A DNA stretch of 64,000 bases from Limonium bicolor. Its lineage: Eukaryota; Streptophyta; Magnoliopsida; Caryophyllales; Plumbaginaceae. The translations under genes and the position numbers were made by a program. The notes beneath the pieces are model-generated. The model was given only the letters and a program-made list of their open reading frames with translations, was not told the origin of the DNA and made no database searches. The stretch covers positions 145,021,296 to 145,085,295 of the forward strand of contig CM041776.1 of NCBI GenBank assembly GCA_023374045.1. The letters run 5' to 3'. Positions 11,801 through 23,400 of this stretch are shown here, one piece after another (position 1 is the first letter of the stretch; each line of letters starts with the position of its first letter).

Positions 11801-13735
11801 CACAACAAGGAGAGGTATCCCCACCCTAAAAGGCATGGTTCGTTCTCCGCTCCTGTCCTTAGCATTATCTCAATATTCTCATTGGTACCTTTTCTTGGTA
11901 TTGTTTTTCCCAATCTAAATTATAGGTTTGGTAACCGTTCATATCTACGCATTGTAGTTCCTCATGGATTAAATAAGCTCTCTTATAACTTACTGCGCCT
12001 CGGGCTCTGATGTGGTTAACATCCTTGGCTCGTAGGCTCCTAATGCTTAATGTCTCAGTTCATTGTTTGTACTCTTACTCATCTGCAGGTCCTCCTTATG
12101 AGATTCTGGTTCTTGAACCTTATCCACCGTTAGGTTACATACTAAATGTAGTATCGGGTTTCATGGTAAGTTGCTGCATCCTGCTTCCTGCTATGGAAGT
12201 TATTCAGGTGATCTGAGGTTACTTAATGTCTTTGACAATACTGTCATTTTACTAGACTTATGTCTTTTAGTAAGGATAGTTCGTATTAGGCGTTTGCCTT
12301 ACGGTGTCCAAGTTGGATATCATCCTGGCATCTTATACTTCTATCTCAACGCTTCGTTCAACTCTGTTGACTACGCCACCCTTGATGATCAATCATACTT
12401 GGGTACGAGCCGTCATTCATCAATTGTTCGGCTCGACTATGCCCGCTCTGTGGGGTAGTCCTCTGAGCTTTCCTTTTCCAGGGTTGTACGACTTTAATTC
12501 TTAGTAGGTTATAGCTTAGTTTATTTCTTTTATCCTTGATTTCCGGGTTTTCCAACATCTTCGTTGAAGATGTTGTCATTGGTGTCCTTAATGGTCACTC
12601 CGGGAGTCTTATCCCGTTTTCGTTGTAAGTCGATGCTTCAACAGTTCAATAGTAGCTTATAATACATCCCTTGTATATCATTGCTTATATAGTGTTTTGC
12701 TCGTATATCGAGCAATCTCTCAGGTTTTCCCCTTGGAGTTTGATTGGTGTTCTTACCATACTGTCGGTTGTTGTTGTAGTGGGTTATACCGTTGCTAGTA
12801 TTTATATGGTTTAGTATTTCGTCTAAGCTCAGCTTCCTGCTGGCTGATGTGTCGGTTCACCTCATTATGGTCAGGCCGTCAGGCCTTTCCAAGTCTTATT
12901 TTTCTGTTCTTATGGATTTACAATCCGGTTTAATATACTACAACTGTAGCGTCTCTTATTTCGCCTTGATGGCTTTTCGCGTGGCTTAACCGTGGTAGCA
13001 CTTGCTATGGCAAGTGCGCCATGCAGGATGGGTTATTGGTACAAGGTACATTGATAGCGACACTTCTTTCTAATTTCCAGTAATTGGTAGTCCTCGGGAC
13101 TCCTTCGAATATCTATTTTGGATAACTATCCTCCGGCAGTTTCCTTGTCGTTTGACAGTACTGTCATCCATCAGGGCGTTCCACTTTCTGAGGGAACCCC
13201 TTAATATTTTCTTATGTCTAATCCCATGATTGTGTTATCCTACTGTTATTCTTACTCGGACCGCTGTCCGGTACCCATGCCTCTTATCATTTCCTTATCT
13301 ATTGCACCCGTAGTGCTTGCCTTACATTGTATGGCGGGTTATTTCGACTGCGTAGCATGTCGACCCATGTTGCCGGTAATTACCGTTCCCTTACTGATAG
13401 TATTCCATAGGTAGCGCCTGTTTCTCGCCGCTCCATTAAAATTTCCCAGTTCTCCATAACTGTTGTACGACAAGTTGTTTCGTATTGCTTACTGTTAGCT
13501 AACTGCCAGATCGGGTTTCCCCGAGTAAGAGAAGGCTTTCTTCTCTCTGGCGTTTGTTCCACATATTTAGGGTTAGGGATGTGGAGGGCGGCCTAGGTAC
13601 TATGGATATCCGGTAAACACCGGGAAGTCCTGGCTAACGCACCTCACACTATCTCTCAACCCTTAACCCGTAACTCAATCTCAACCTCAATATCTTCCTA
13701 AGTTCGGTAATTCCTTGTCTTCAGAGCGTAACTAC
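8879..13735 (-). pseudogene. Element A internal region: decayed gag-pol
   Basis: No long frame survives on either strand. A trace of integrase is visible on the minus strand at about 10449-10401, where a frame reads NHPQTKGGWGEQF. This aligns with the HPQTDGQSE signature around the catalytic glutamate of gypsy integrases. It is followed at the right distance (about 10375-10340) by a decayed version of element D's WIDRLHLIEFAY block. A 13560-12990 matches the start of B's interior (26985-27300), and 10670-10800 matches B 30160-30300. So A and B share a common non-coding ancestor. The post-pol hairpin (9997-10014) and second polypurine-like tract (9976-9988) are kept. Confidence 0.6.
9976..10014 (-). 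promoter_or_regulatory. Post-pol hairpin and second polypurine-like tract (element A)
   Basis: On the minus strand a perfect hairpin GATTACG-TGGG-CGTAATC (10014-9997) precedes TTTTAAGGGGGGTAGAGC. The same pair lies just after the pol stop in D (60427-60465) and in B (31488-31526), with different stem bases but preserved pairing. The real priming tract lies about 1.1 kb further on, at 8861-8878. Confidence 0.5.
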
Positions 13736-13747
13736 GCTCTGATACCA
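13723..13747 (-). other. Element A primer binding site with overlapping palindrome
   Basis: The minus strand reads TGGTATCAGAGC (13747-13736), the complement of the initiator-methionine tRNA 3' end, five bases after the 5' LTR. It overlaps a perfect palindrome AGAGCGTAGTTACGCTCT (13740-13723) that is identical in element D. Confidence 0.85.
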
Positions 13748-13752
13748 CTTTT

Positions 13753-16700
13753 TGTAACACCCCAACTCAATCCAAATGTGGTCTCGCAACTTAACAGTAT
13801 ATATACACATGTCACAGCGGAATTCTTTACAATCCAGGACCTTGCCACGGTCTGACTACAGAATATACCGAACATTAGACTAACAACCTTAACCATTTAC
13901 ATAATCATCTTACAATCCACTCACAACCTATACATCTTACTAACTCAATTGCCATACGAGTGTACAGGCACAACTCGTAGGTCATACTAAACCCTTAACA
14001 GCTGTATCCTCTTCTTACTCTTGCGACGACCGCTTCCTGATGTTCACCTGTGTAGTAAAAAGAAGCCCCCGAGGGGGTCAGCACGAATGCTGGTACGATC
14101 CTCTCATGGCCCCCAAGCTAACGTGGCTACGACGACTAATTGTCGATAGCATGGAGGTTGATTAGATGCACAACATAATAGAAGGTGCAGTAACAACAAC
14201 TCAGATATGAGCAATCAAAGTTCACACACAATGAACGTCTTAAATGCGTTCCCTTAATTAGAGAGTTAGTTATTTAACTCTTTAAGTAATGTTCCCTCTT
14301 AAACTTAGTCCATCCTTAACTCACCTCAATCTTAGTTTTATCTTAATCTTAGAAACAACCATCCTTTAATAAGGAGTGGAGGTGACTTACCTTAATCTGA
14401 ATAATACAAACCATCCTTTAAAAGGAATGGTTGCAACTCATCTTAACCTCACCTTAAACTTAATCTTAACTTAATCTTAATCTTAACGATACAAATCATC
14501 CTTTAAAAAGGAATGATTGTAACTTATCTTAATCTTAACTTAAGTATGCCAACCGTTCTCTCTTTGGGAACAGGTTAGCCCTTAGTTCGTTGTTTATTTT
14601 TGTAGGGCTTGGTTAACCCTAGCCAGCAGCAGGACACTTACTAGCAATAAACAACATTCTTAAATTGTTGGGGATGGCTTGATCCCCCCACGCCATCTTA
14701 AAGCCACCTACCTTGGACTGGATGTCCAATGTAGCCGAGCCGGTCAACCGACCCAAGGCTACTAGTCCGAGGACTAGTCCTTAATCGGAAGTCGAATCTG
14801 CTATAGATACCGACCCCCTTTCCTCAGCATGCATGACCGGAGATCGGTCCCGGGTTTCCTCACTCATGTTCCAGTTAGTAGTAGTCTCAAGACCATGTTT
14901 GTTGGTTAACCTCTTTCGGTTTATATCGTCCCTTATTAGGGGGCGTTTCCTTAGTCTCACTCAATTCCTTACTAAACATTTGTTAGTAAGTTCTCACGGT
15001 ATGTTGTGTTAGTTTTCAAACATCACACAACAATACAATATATATATACATTATGTTCCGGTTGCATGCTTTATCTTGTTTAGTGAGCACACAAAAACAA
15101 ATAGCACACAAGCCGAGGGACACCTCGTTAGCAAGCAGGTCACAAGAAGAAACAACTGTACCGTTCACCGTTGGCCGTTCAGTTGCTTAATCTCTTCCGG
15201 AGTCCCATTCCAAGTCCTAAAACATTCATTCAGTTTTAGGTTGTTAATCACTTAACTCAATTCAACTTACTTAGCTTGTTTAACTTACTTAATTTACTTA
15301 CCTTACTTAACTCTTAATGATCCCAACCTAACACTTCTTAAGTCTTACCACTTAATCTTACAACTTAACCTTACACTTTTAAGTTTATATTTAACTTAAC
15401 TTAATCTCTTAAGTTCTTAGGGTCTCAATCATTACTACCCTACCAAAGGCATACCTTATTACCCTTTGCCATTTTTAGAATTCAAAATTCTTTTTTTTTT
15501 CTAAGTGTTAAGGGTCGACCGACCCACCGACCGACCCAACCCCTGGGTCGGTCCATTACAGAAACTCTTCCGTCTTTTGAAACTCATCCGACCGACCCAA
15601 AGCTAAACCGACCGACCCAAAACCCTCTGGGTCGGTCCTCTGCCGAGACATTTTCCTTCATTAAATCTTGCCCGACCGACCCACCGACCGATCCATCCTT
15701 ATGGGTCGGTCTATTGCCGAGACATTTCTGCTGGGTTAGCAAGGTCCGACCGACCCAGAACTGGGTCGGACCCTGGGTCGGTCCACTACAGACCATCCTC
15801 TTAAATTGCCTCTTTCAATTCCAAACTTTTCTACAAGTGTCCTAATAGGTCCCACATCACCTTGGCACCTTAAACCCACCTTATAACCTCCTTTAAATAC
15901 CTTAAATCATCCATCAAAATCCACCTTAGTCATTATGCATCTTCCTTGTAATAATGCCAACTTCTTATAATGTTTTTCACTAGGTTTCTAGGTGGTGGTT
16001 CACACCTATTGTAACCTCTATGCCAAATGTTTTCTCATCACCATCACATCATCTCCCAAGCATCTTTCACCATCTAAAACTCTTTCGAGCATTTACTAAG
16101 AGTTCCTTCACAAGCTTAAGCTTCCATACACCAACACCTTATTTCCTTCCTAGTTGTTTACCAACATTTGTCTAAGTTCTAAATACTCAATTACATTCTC
16201 TTGATTCCTAAATCCTCCAAGGTAATGCCTAAGTCATTACCACTCATTACAACACCTTATCTTACTCCTTTTCATCAAGACAACCCCAAAGACTTCCTAG
16301 TACTTCCTTAGTCATTATATTCCCTTGGAACATATCTTCATCACCTTAAGCATCATACCTTCTCCTTAAACTTATGCTCAAGTCTTATATTCCTCATCTC
16401 ATGATTTTGGTGAGCTCAAAACACTCACCATTCCTATAACTCCTCCTAGACATCTCTAGGTCATTCTAAACCTCAAGAACTCCTTAGTTAACTAATCTCC
16501 ACTCAAATTCCTCATAATGATTCCTAGTAAATCCTAGGTCATTTTAGTTCACCACCATCGCCTAAACACTTATTTTCTACTCAAATTTTGCCATAGCACC
16601 TCTAGCATTATAGCATGCCCAAACACATTATTTTTCTCACACAATAACCTCACACACACCAAGTCCTTTCTCATCACAATTCCTCATCCAAATCAACTTA

Positions 16701-18364
16701 TTCACATCATACTCAATATATTGCAATAATCTTAAATTGCATAGCACTAAGGCTCTTAAATGACATGGCTCTTAGGCCCTTAAATGACTTAAACTTAAAC
16801 ACTGAATTTCCCACATATAAAAGCTTTCAACCTGCAAATACACCCATCAATCTCATAGTAATTATAATGCTCTTAAAATCCACCTTAAACTTATATTACT
16901 AACCCATTCTCATTAGCTCCTTAATCACAAGTTCATAAGCTTGTTTAAGTTCTTTTTCCTTAGGTTACATAACCCAATACACAATGTAAGCTCTAAGCCA
17001 CATTGGTATTTATCTAAAACTCATTCCTTAATCTTAAACCACCATTAGGTAAGCATTTTACCTTGTTTCCTCAAGCTTATCTCAATCTCCTCCTTAGACC
17101 TTCTTCTTGAATGAATATCGGCCACCACTCAAACTTCTCTTGCCAATGTTCTAATCAATAACCAATGACTCATATGAGCACTAAACAATACACTAACCTT
17201 AAGGAATAAAAACCTAGGTTAGAAATGTGTTCTAAGGCATAAAAGTGGATGATTACCTTTGAAGTCTCAATGTAGACTTTGGCATTGAATGAAATAGGAC
17301 ATCCACTAGTCCTTGGTGAATAAATCAAGCTAGAACAAGGCATAAAAACAAGGCCCCATGAGTAGAAATTTTCGGCCATGTACAAGAGATGATGGAAACA
17401 TGGTTTTTCTTACATTTTCTTTACCTTAAGAGAATGGAGAAGCCAATGAGCTCTTCAAACTTGATTTTCCTCATCAATGGAGTTTTCTCATGGCACCAAA
17501 ATGGAGCTTTGAAAGATTTGAAAAGATAGAAAGATAGGTCTTGACCTAACTAAGACAAATATGCAATTTGTTTTGGATTTGGAGCTTGGAGTTGCATTTG
17601 GCAAGTGATTGAAGATGGAGAACCATGGAGGAGCAACACTCTCGGTTTTGGAACAGAGAGAAGAAGAAGAAACCGTGGGTGAAAGAGAGAAATGGAGGAA
17701 AGAGAAGAAAAGGTAGCTAATATAAGGTATTTTGCTTTATTAAAGCAAATAGTAACTTCTTTACTTATCTCTTCTTTTCCTTTCTCATTTGGTGACTCAT
17801 GTGGTGACTCCCCACATAAAAACCGGCCACCCCATTAATATAAGGCTAACATGGTCTTTGTTGACCAATTAATTGACTTATATTGATTAAAACCTAAACT
17901 AGTCACTAAATAGTTACTATTCACTAATCAAGGCACATAATCGGGAAATTTTTGATTTCCCATTGATTTAGACCTCCTAATGTGATACTAATTAGTACAC
18001 ATGTTGATTAAAGAGTAATGATGGACATTTAGCCACTCAAAACTCAATTCCAAGACAATTTCTCAAAAATGTGCTTTAAGACTTCTTAAAGCACATTTTG
18101 TGTTTTAACTTGTTTTCAAGCTTGGTTTTCTTTGCTAATTGATTTAAAATGACCATTAGAATATTACTAAGGTCTTATCATGATATTTGGGTACTCACCC
18201 AAGTCTCTCCAAGCTTAGAGCACGTTTTTGCCCTGATTGCCTTTAAGGCACTTTCTTATGTTTTCCTTGGTTTAAATTGTCCACCAATCTTTCTAAGGCA
18301 TATTTTAGCCTTACTACATCATGATTTGATGTTTACTTAGCATACTTAGGTTTGGGGTATTTCA
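13753..18364 (-). repeat. Element A 5' LTR (4.61 kb)
   Basis: This is the partner of 4277-8860 and aligns along its whole length. Most differences are one-base gains or losses in short runs, for example GAGGGGG against GAGGGG near 14070. A few substitutions occur. It is immediately followed (in minus orientation) by the primer site at 13736-13747, which identifies it as the 5' LTR. Confidence 0.92.
15511..15793. repeat. GGTCGG inverted-repeat array (element A 5' LTR)
   Basis: This is the same array as at 6031-6314, in the other LTR of element A, with only a few base differences. The reverse-frame open frame at 15584-15796 is a by-product of the repeat. Confidence 0.75.
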
Positions 18365-18369
18365 AAGAG

Positions 18370-18503
18370 GAAGAGGAGAGGATCCCTTGCCTCACTTAAA
18401 TCATTCATCCATCATCTAGAAATCCTACAACTAGTTTAGAAGAGAGCAAGAAGGAAACCTACATTAGGAGGTAACCTCTGGTCGAAAAAGAAGAGAAGAG
18501 AGG
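18370..18503 (+). mobile_element. LTR fragment I, right part
   Basis: This continues 3937-4276 after the AAGAG duplication of element A. It is interrupted at 18504 by the start of LTR G. It is non-coding and GA-rich. Confidence 0.4.
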
Positions 18504-19688
18504 TGAAATACCCCTAAATAATTAAACATTGATTAAACATATAATCAATTAAATTAAGGCCTAAACATTCCTTAAAAACCTTTAAAACAACAATGGTCAA
18601 CATAAAGCAAAAGTTGCACCCTTTGACCATTTAGGGCAAATATATGCCCAAATGAACTCTTTAGGATCTAAATTTAATTCCTACGCATTATAAATAATAA
18701 ATTAACATAATGAAACCATTACCAAAGAAAACCAAGCTCAAAAACACCTTGGAACACAAAATGTGCTCTAAAACTCCTTAAAGCACATTTTTGTGAGATT
18801 GTCTTCAAAATGAGTTTTGATTGGTTTTAGGGCCTTGAATACCCTTAAATATTCTAATGTGACATAATGTACCACATTATAATGTCTAATACAAAGTTTT
18901 TCAAAAAAAAATTAGAAATATGTGCATTGATTTGTGAATAGTGCAAAAATAACACTTATTTACCTAATCTAGTCAATGGTCAAGACTAAGCCCTTGACCT
19001 TGACCATCCTTAGCCGGCCACTTAAGGGATTTCCCTTATCCTTTACCAAGCCTCAAAATATCTAAGTATGACTCATCTTATACTATTCCTTAATTAATGA
19101 TACTTTAAAAGACAAAATTGAACTCTCTCACCTCATTACCTTTCTCCCAGCCGATTGAACATCTTCAAACCCTCCATTCTCTCCCTCCATTACCGTGACA
19201 AAGCAGAAACTTCAAAGAGGAACACACTTGGTTCTAGTTAAGCTCCCAAATCATACTTATAACCATTTTCTTCATCCTTTTTTCCTCTTTCCAATGGTGT
19301 AACTAATTCCTATTTCCATCCATCATTCTAGTGTGAGTTGGTGCTCAAATATGGAAGGATTTTTCAGCTGAAAACACAAGGAGAAGGGAAGCAAGTCTAA
19401 GAAACTATTAAGGTATAAAATCATGCTTTAAGCTAGCTTATCTTCATCCTCTTCATTTCCGATTTTCTCCTTAGTTCCCCTACCTTATTCTCTTGTTCTT
19501 TTCATGTTCATTCAGTAGTTTCATCCACATCCTAAATAAGAAGCTAGATCTAAGCCAAAAGACCTCATTTTGTGCTCTGGTTGGAATAATGTTTTAACAC
19601 CTTATTTTGCCTCTAAAATTCAGGTGTGATCAACCTCCTAGAACTCTACTATATCATGGTAAAATCCGTGCTTTTAATAAGCTTGATT
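18504..19688 (+). mobile_element. LTR G, 5' part
   Basis: It begins TGAAATACCCCTAAATAATT, the shared LTR start. The block ATGTGCTCTAAAACTCCTTAAAG.CACATTTT (18760-18790) matches the reverse complement of element A's LTR near 18065-18100, confirming a related LTR in plus orientation. It is broken at 19689 by LTR H, and its 3' part is not in the window. It is non-coding. Confidence 0.65.
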
Positions 19689-20477
19689 TGAAATACCCCT
19701 AACCATTAAATAATTAAATAATGGGAATTAAAGGTTTATTTGTGGGATTATGAAACCATAAGAAAGAACAGAAACACTTAGGCATTAAAAACACACCTAA
19801 ACTCCTTAAGGTCAAAAACGTGCGTTAAGCTGGACCTTGGGTTAACCAAGTTATACAAGCTATTAAACTCATACAAAATCAACTAATGATCATGATACAT
19901 CATTTAAAACAAAGGCTCGGAGTAAATTTTCAATTAAACGAAAAGTGCCTGAGGAACCCTTGTGGGCCCCACAAACCCTAGAAAAGGCCCGGGAATGCCG
20001 AAGTGGCACGAAACCCTAAATAAATCATTCTTAGAGTTCTTACCACCATTAATTATCATTCTAAAGAGAATGCTCAAGTTAAATTTTCAAGAATACATAA
20101 AATGCCCGGGAGAAACGCTTAAAGCACAAATAGGTCCCGAAAGTCCCGGGAGTGTCTCGGGAATGTGTTTTGGGTCTATATAATCCAATAAAACACCTAT
20201 AAATACTCTAATAAATATATATACTCATTAATATCACATTGGTAACTCTAAATCTAGAGATTTACAATTTTCACAATTTTTACATTAAAATATTAATATA
20301 ATACTAAAATAATATAAAATTAAGTCTCAATTGACTAAATTGGTCAATGTTGACCATTGACCACAAAATGGACCCTCCATAGCCGGTTTTTTAAGGCTTG
20401 AAATCAAGCATGTAGCCGTTCCCATAGGCTATTAAAAATGATTCACAATTCTACTTTACTAAAGTAAAGTTTAGTAC
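19689..20477 (+). mobile_element. LTR H, part 1
   Basis: It begins TGAAATACCCCTAACC at 19689. It is non-coding, and the open frame at 19962-20183 has no recognisable domain. It is interrupted at 20478 by element B, whose AGTAC duplication proves that 20477 and 38094 were once adjacent. Confidence 0.65.
20473..20477. repeat. Target-site duplication of element B (AGTAC)
   Basis: AGTAC stands immediately before the LTR at 20478 and is repeated at 38089-38093, immediately after the other LTR. Confidence 0.92.
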
Positions 20478-23400
20478 TGAAATACCCTGAATAATTACCA
20501 CTTTAAATTAATGAAGACTAAATTAAAGCGTGAGCTATAATTACCATAATGTTATGGTATTAAAAAAAAACATAGTTCCAAATGGGCATAAGATCTAAAA
20601 TTAATATTACATGTACATATTAGTACATATATTAAGTAATACTAGTACACCCTAATAAAGTATATAAATATTTTATATACCCTAAATGAATATTAGACAC
20701 CAAGATATACTCTTGTGTACATTTGTAATCTAAAATGTGACAAGCTACTAAGTGACACATTAATATAGCCACTCATATATATACATATAACAAATGTTAC
20801 AAAATTATGAATTTGGGAAATTTAAATCTCCCTCCAACTTATAACCCGTCGCTCACCTGCACACAAAGAAAAAAAAACATCATTAGCATAAGTAAATAAT
20901 TAATAAAGTACAGTATAGTACAAAAGTTCAGTACTCCCCTTGTTAGGCGATGTAACATAACAGCCTATCCTTTTCTTCCTCTGCAACGATAGTAGCTACC
21001 CATACCGGCCTTCTCCTTTCACTTGTCAAAGTACATATTCTATCTATTCTTTTGCTTCCATTCCCTCGACTGAACCTCCTTATCCCACGTCAATCTCTTC
21101 CCGTCTTTTCTCCTGCGCCTACGTTTCTCCTTCCCATGCTCCATCTTCGCATAACAACAGAAAAAAAAGAGGAAATACGCCACACAGGAGCCACAACAGA
21201 GAGCCAAGAAACATGAAGGTAAAACATTACCTCCTTCTCCACTGGTAGTCTCACGGTTCTCCTTCTTTTCCAACTCACTACTTCCATCCTCTTACCCCAC
21301 CTCATCTCCTTCTTCTAGTTGGCAGTAGCAACAACAAAAAAATAAACGCCACTACAATCGGCTGCAACAGAGCAGAACAGCAATGACAAACCAAGTAAAG
21401 AACAACAAACACACCCAGCTGAGCTCCTTGGTCTTCAACGGTGAGAAAAGAAAATCCATACTAGAACACCTTGCTCCTGTGGTTGTCCGAAAGTGCTGAT
21501 CTCTTTCCCTTTCCTTTCTCTACGTGCCCAGCTGCTGTTATCTCACAGATTCTGCTCTATCCCTGTTAGAGTACTGCCACCCCTTCTCTTCTTGTAAGAC
21601 AGTAGTTCAACAGCTCCTACTCGTTACCGAAAGAGGACAAGCACCAGGAAAAAAAAACGGTCTCTGCTCCATTCCCTTGCTTTCATTTTTTTTTCTGGGC
21701 ATGGAACCAACTGATGTGCTCATCCTTCCCATACTTGCAAGGCTTATACTCCACTCCTGAAAGTTCAACCCACCACCAAAGTGGCACCAGCAGGAGAGAC
21801 GTCCTTTGATTTAACGGTAAGAAAACTTGCTGATATACATCTCCTTCATTCCTTTTCATGGCAGTTTTATAACGCTTTTCATCAGCTCTTCTGCCTTTTG
21901 TCAAGGCTGCGAACCCACCTATACAGACTTTATTCCAGCCTCTCCGAGAGCTAAAACCAACACCTAAAGCCACCCCATGAAAATAGTATAAACGTGAGGT
22001 AAAGGCTAAAACTATTCGGTTGCCTGGAACTTGTTCTTTTGGTTTCCTTACGAAAAAAATATATTTATTTCTTAAGTGTGTAAACGTATTTATAGTGCAG
22101 TGAGATTTACAAGTTGATATGCCTGAAAGGTTGTGGAAAAATCTCTGGTGACCGAAAGGAGCTAGAACTCCACTTAAACCGAGAGCTGTGGGAGAATTTC
22201 TTGAGGAAAGGAAAACCAGTTTTCAAGAGGTAATTTTGTTACCAAAAGGCCCTAAGAATAATATTAAGGTATGGGAAGATTTACATACAAAATCTAATTA
22301 AATGCTATGTGTAAAAATGTAGCCGAGGAGAGTGGTGTGGCCAGTAGAGAATTTCTTGGTGATTAAGTCCAAGTAAGTACTCCTAAACTCTTGCTAATAT
22401 CTTAAGTTAGTTATTAGTTGGGAAGATTAATACTAGCGGAGAGCATGAGTATATATGTATAGTTTGTTTAGATCCTAAATATGTGGGGAAGTTAAGGGAT
22501 AAGTACTTGATTCGTGGGACTAGATGCTAATGACTTATTTAAAATTAGTTTACAAGTGATCTGTAAAAGAGAATGGGAGAGAATGATTTGGAAAAAAATT
22601 AATTATAGAGTTTGTTGCAAACCGTGACCGTAACATAGTTTAAAGACATTTTAAATGACCATTATGCCTTTTTCTAAGGCCATATAATTAGGCTATGTTA
22701 TTATGGGTATTTTGAGTCTTAGATGATTATTAGTATACTTGTAAATTGATTTGAAAAGATTGATGATAATCTATTCAAAAACCGTGAGCTTAAGAGCCAT
22801 CTCAAGGAGGAGAAAACAAACATTTAAAGGTAATTACTCTATTAAATACTTAAGTGCCATATTAGAGGAATAAAGGGATTTTAAATACAAAAAAAAATCT
22901 AATTATCCCCATGTATAGTGCCGAGATCTTTGGTTTGTGGAGAAAGATTTTTGAAGCCTAAATATGCAAGTTTCAACTAAATTAAGCTTTAATGAACATT
23001 TAGCAAATTATTAATTTGTATATGGAGACCGAGAGTTGCTTGTGAAATATGGGATAGTGAATCCCTACAAATGTGTAATTAATTATGGAGATATGTTTAG
23101 CTAGTACATCTAAGTATAAATGACTCATAAAAAAAATTATGCTTATAAGTTAAAAGGGGAAGGAAGTTAATTTACAAAGCATTGTGTAGAAATGTGTACA
23201 AACCGTGAGTAATAAGTGAATTTGGGATATTTTGATGTCAATTAATGGTTAGTGGCATGCTATGTTTAAGCTATGTATTTAGGCATATTTATTTCGCTTA
23301 TATAAAAGCTTAAAGTAATGATTATTGAGTTTTTGGAGAGGGTTAAATAAATAATATGAATTATGGTGCAAAATATAATTTTTGGAACAAAAAACACTTA

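Larger units (their letters stand above)
4277..18364 (-). mobile_element. Element A: complete LTR retrotransposon, non-autonomous, minus strand
   Basis: This is a structurally complete element of 14.1 kb: LTR (13753-18364), tRNA primer site, internal region, polypurine tract, LTR (4277-8860), flanked by the 5-bp duplication AAGAG (4272-4276 and 18365-18369). LTRs run TGAAATACC...GGGGTGTTACA on the minus strand. The two LTRs differ mainly by one-base indels with very few substitutions, so insertion was recent. The ~4.9-kb interior has only short open frames, yet keeps a degraded integrase trace. The element therefore must have moved with proteins from a relative. The lineage is Ty3/gypsy chromovirus (Tekay/Del) by resemblance to element D. 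Confidence 0.9.
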
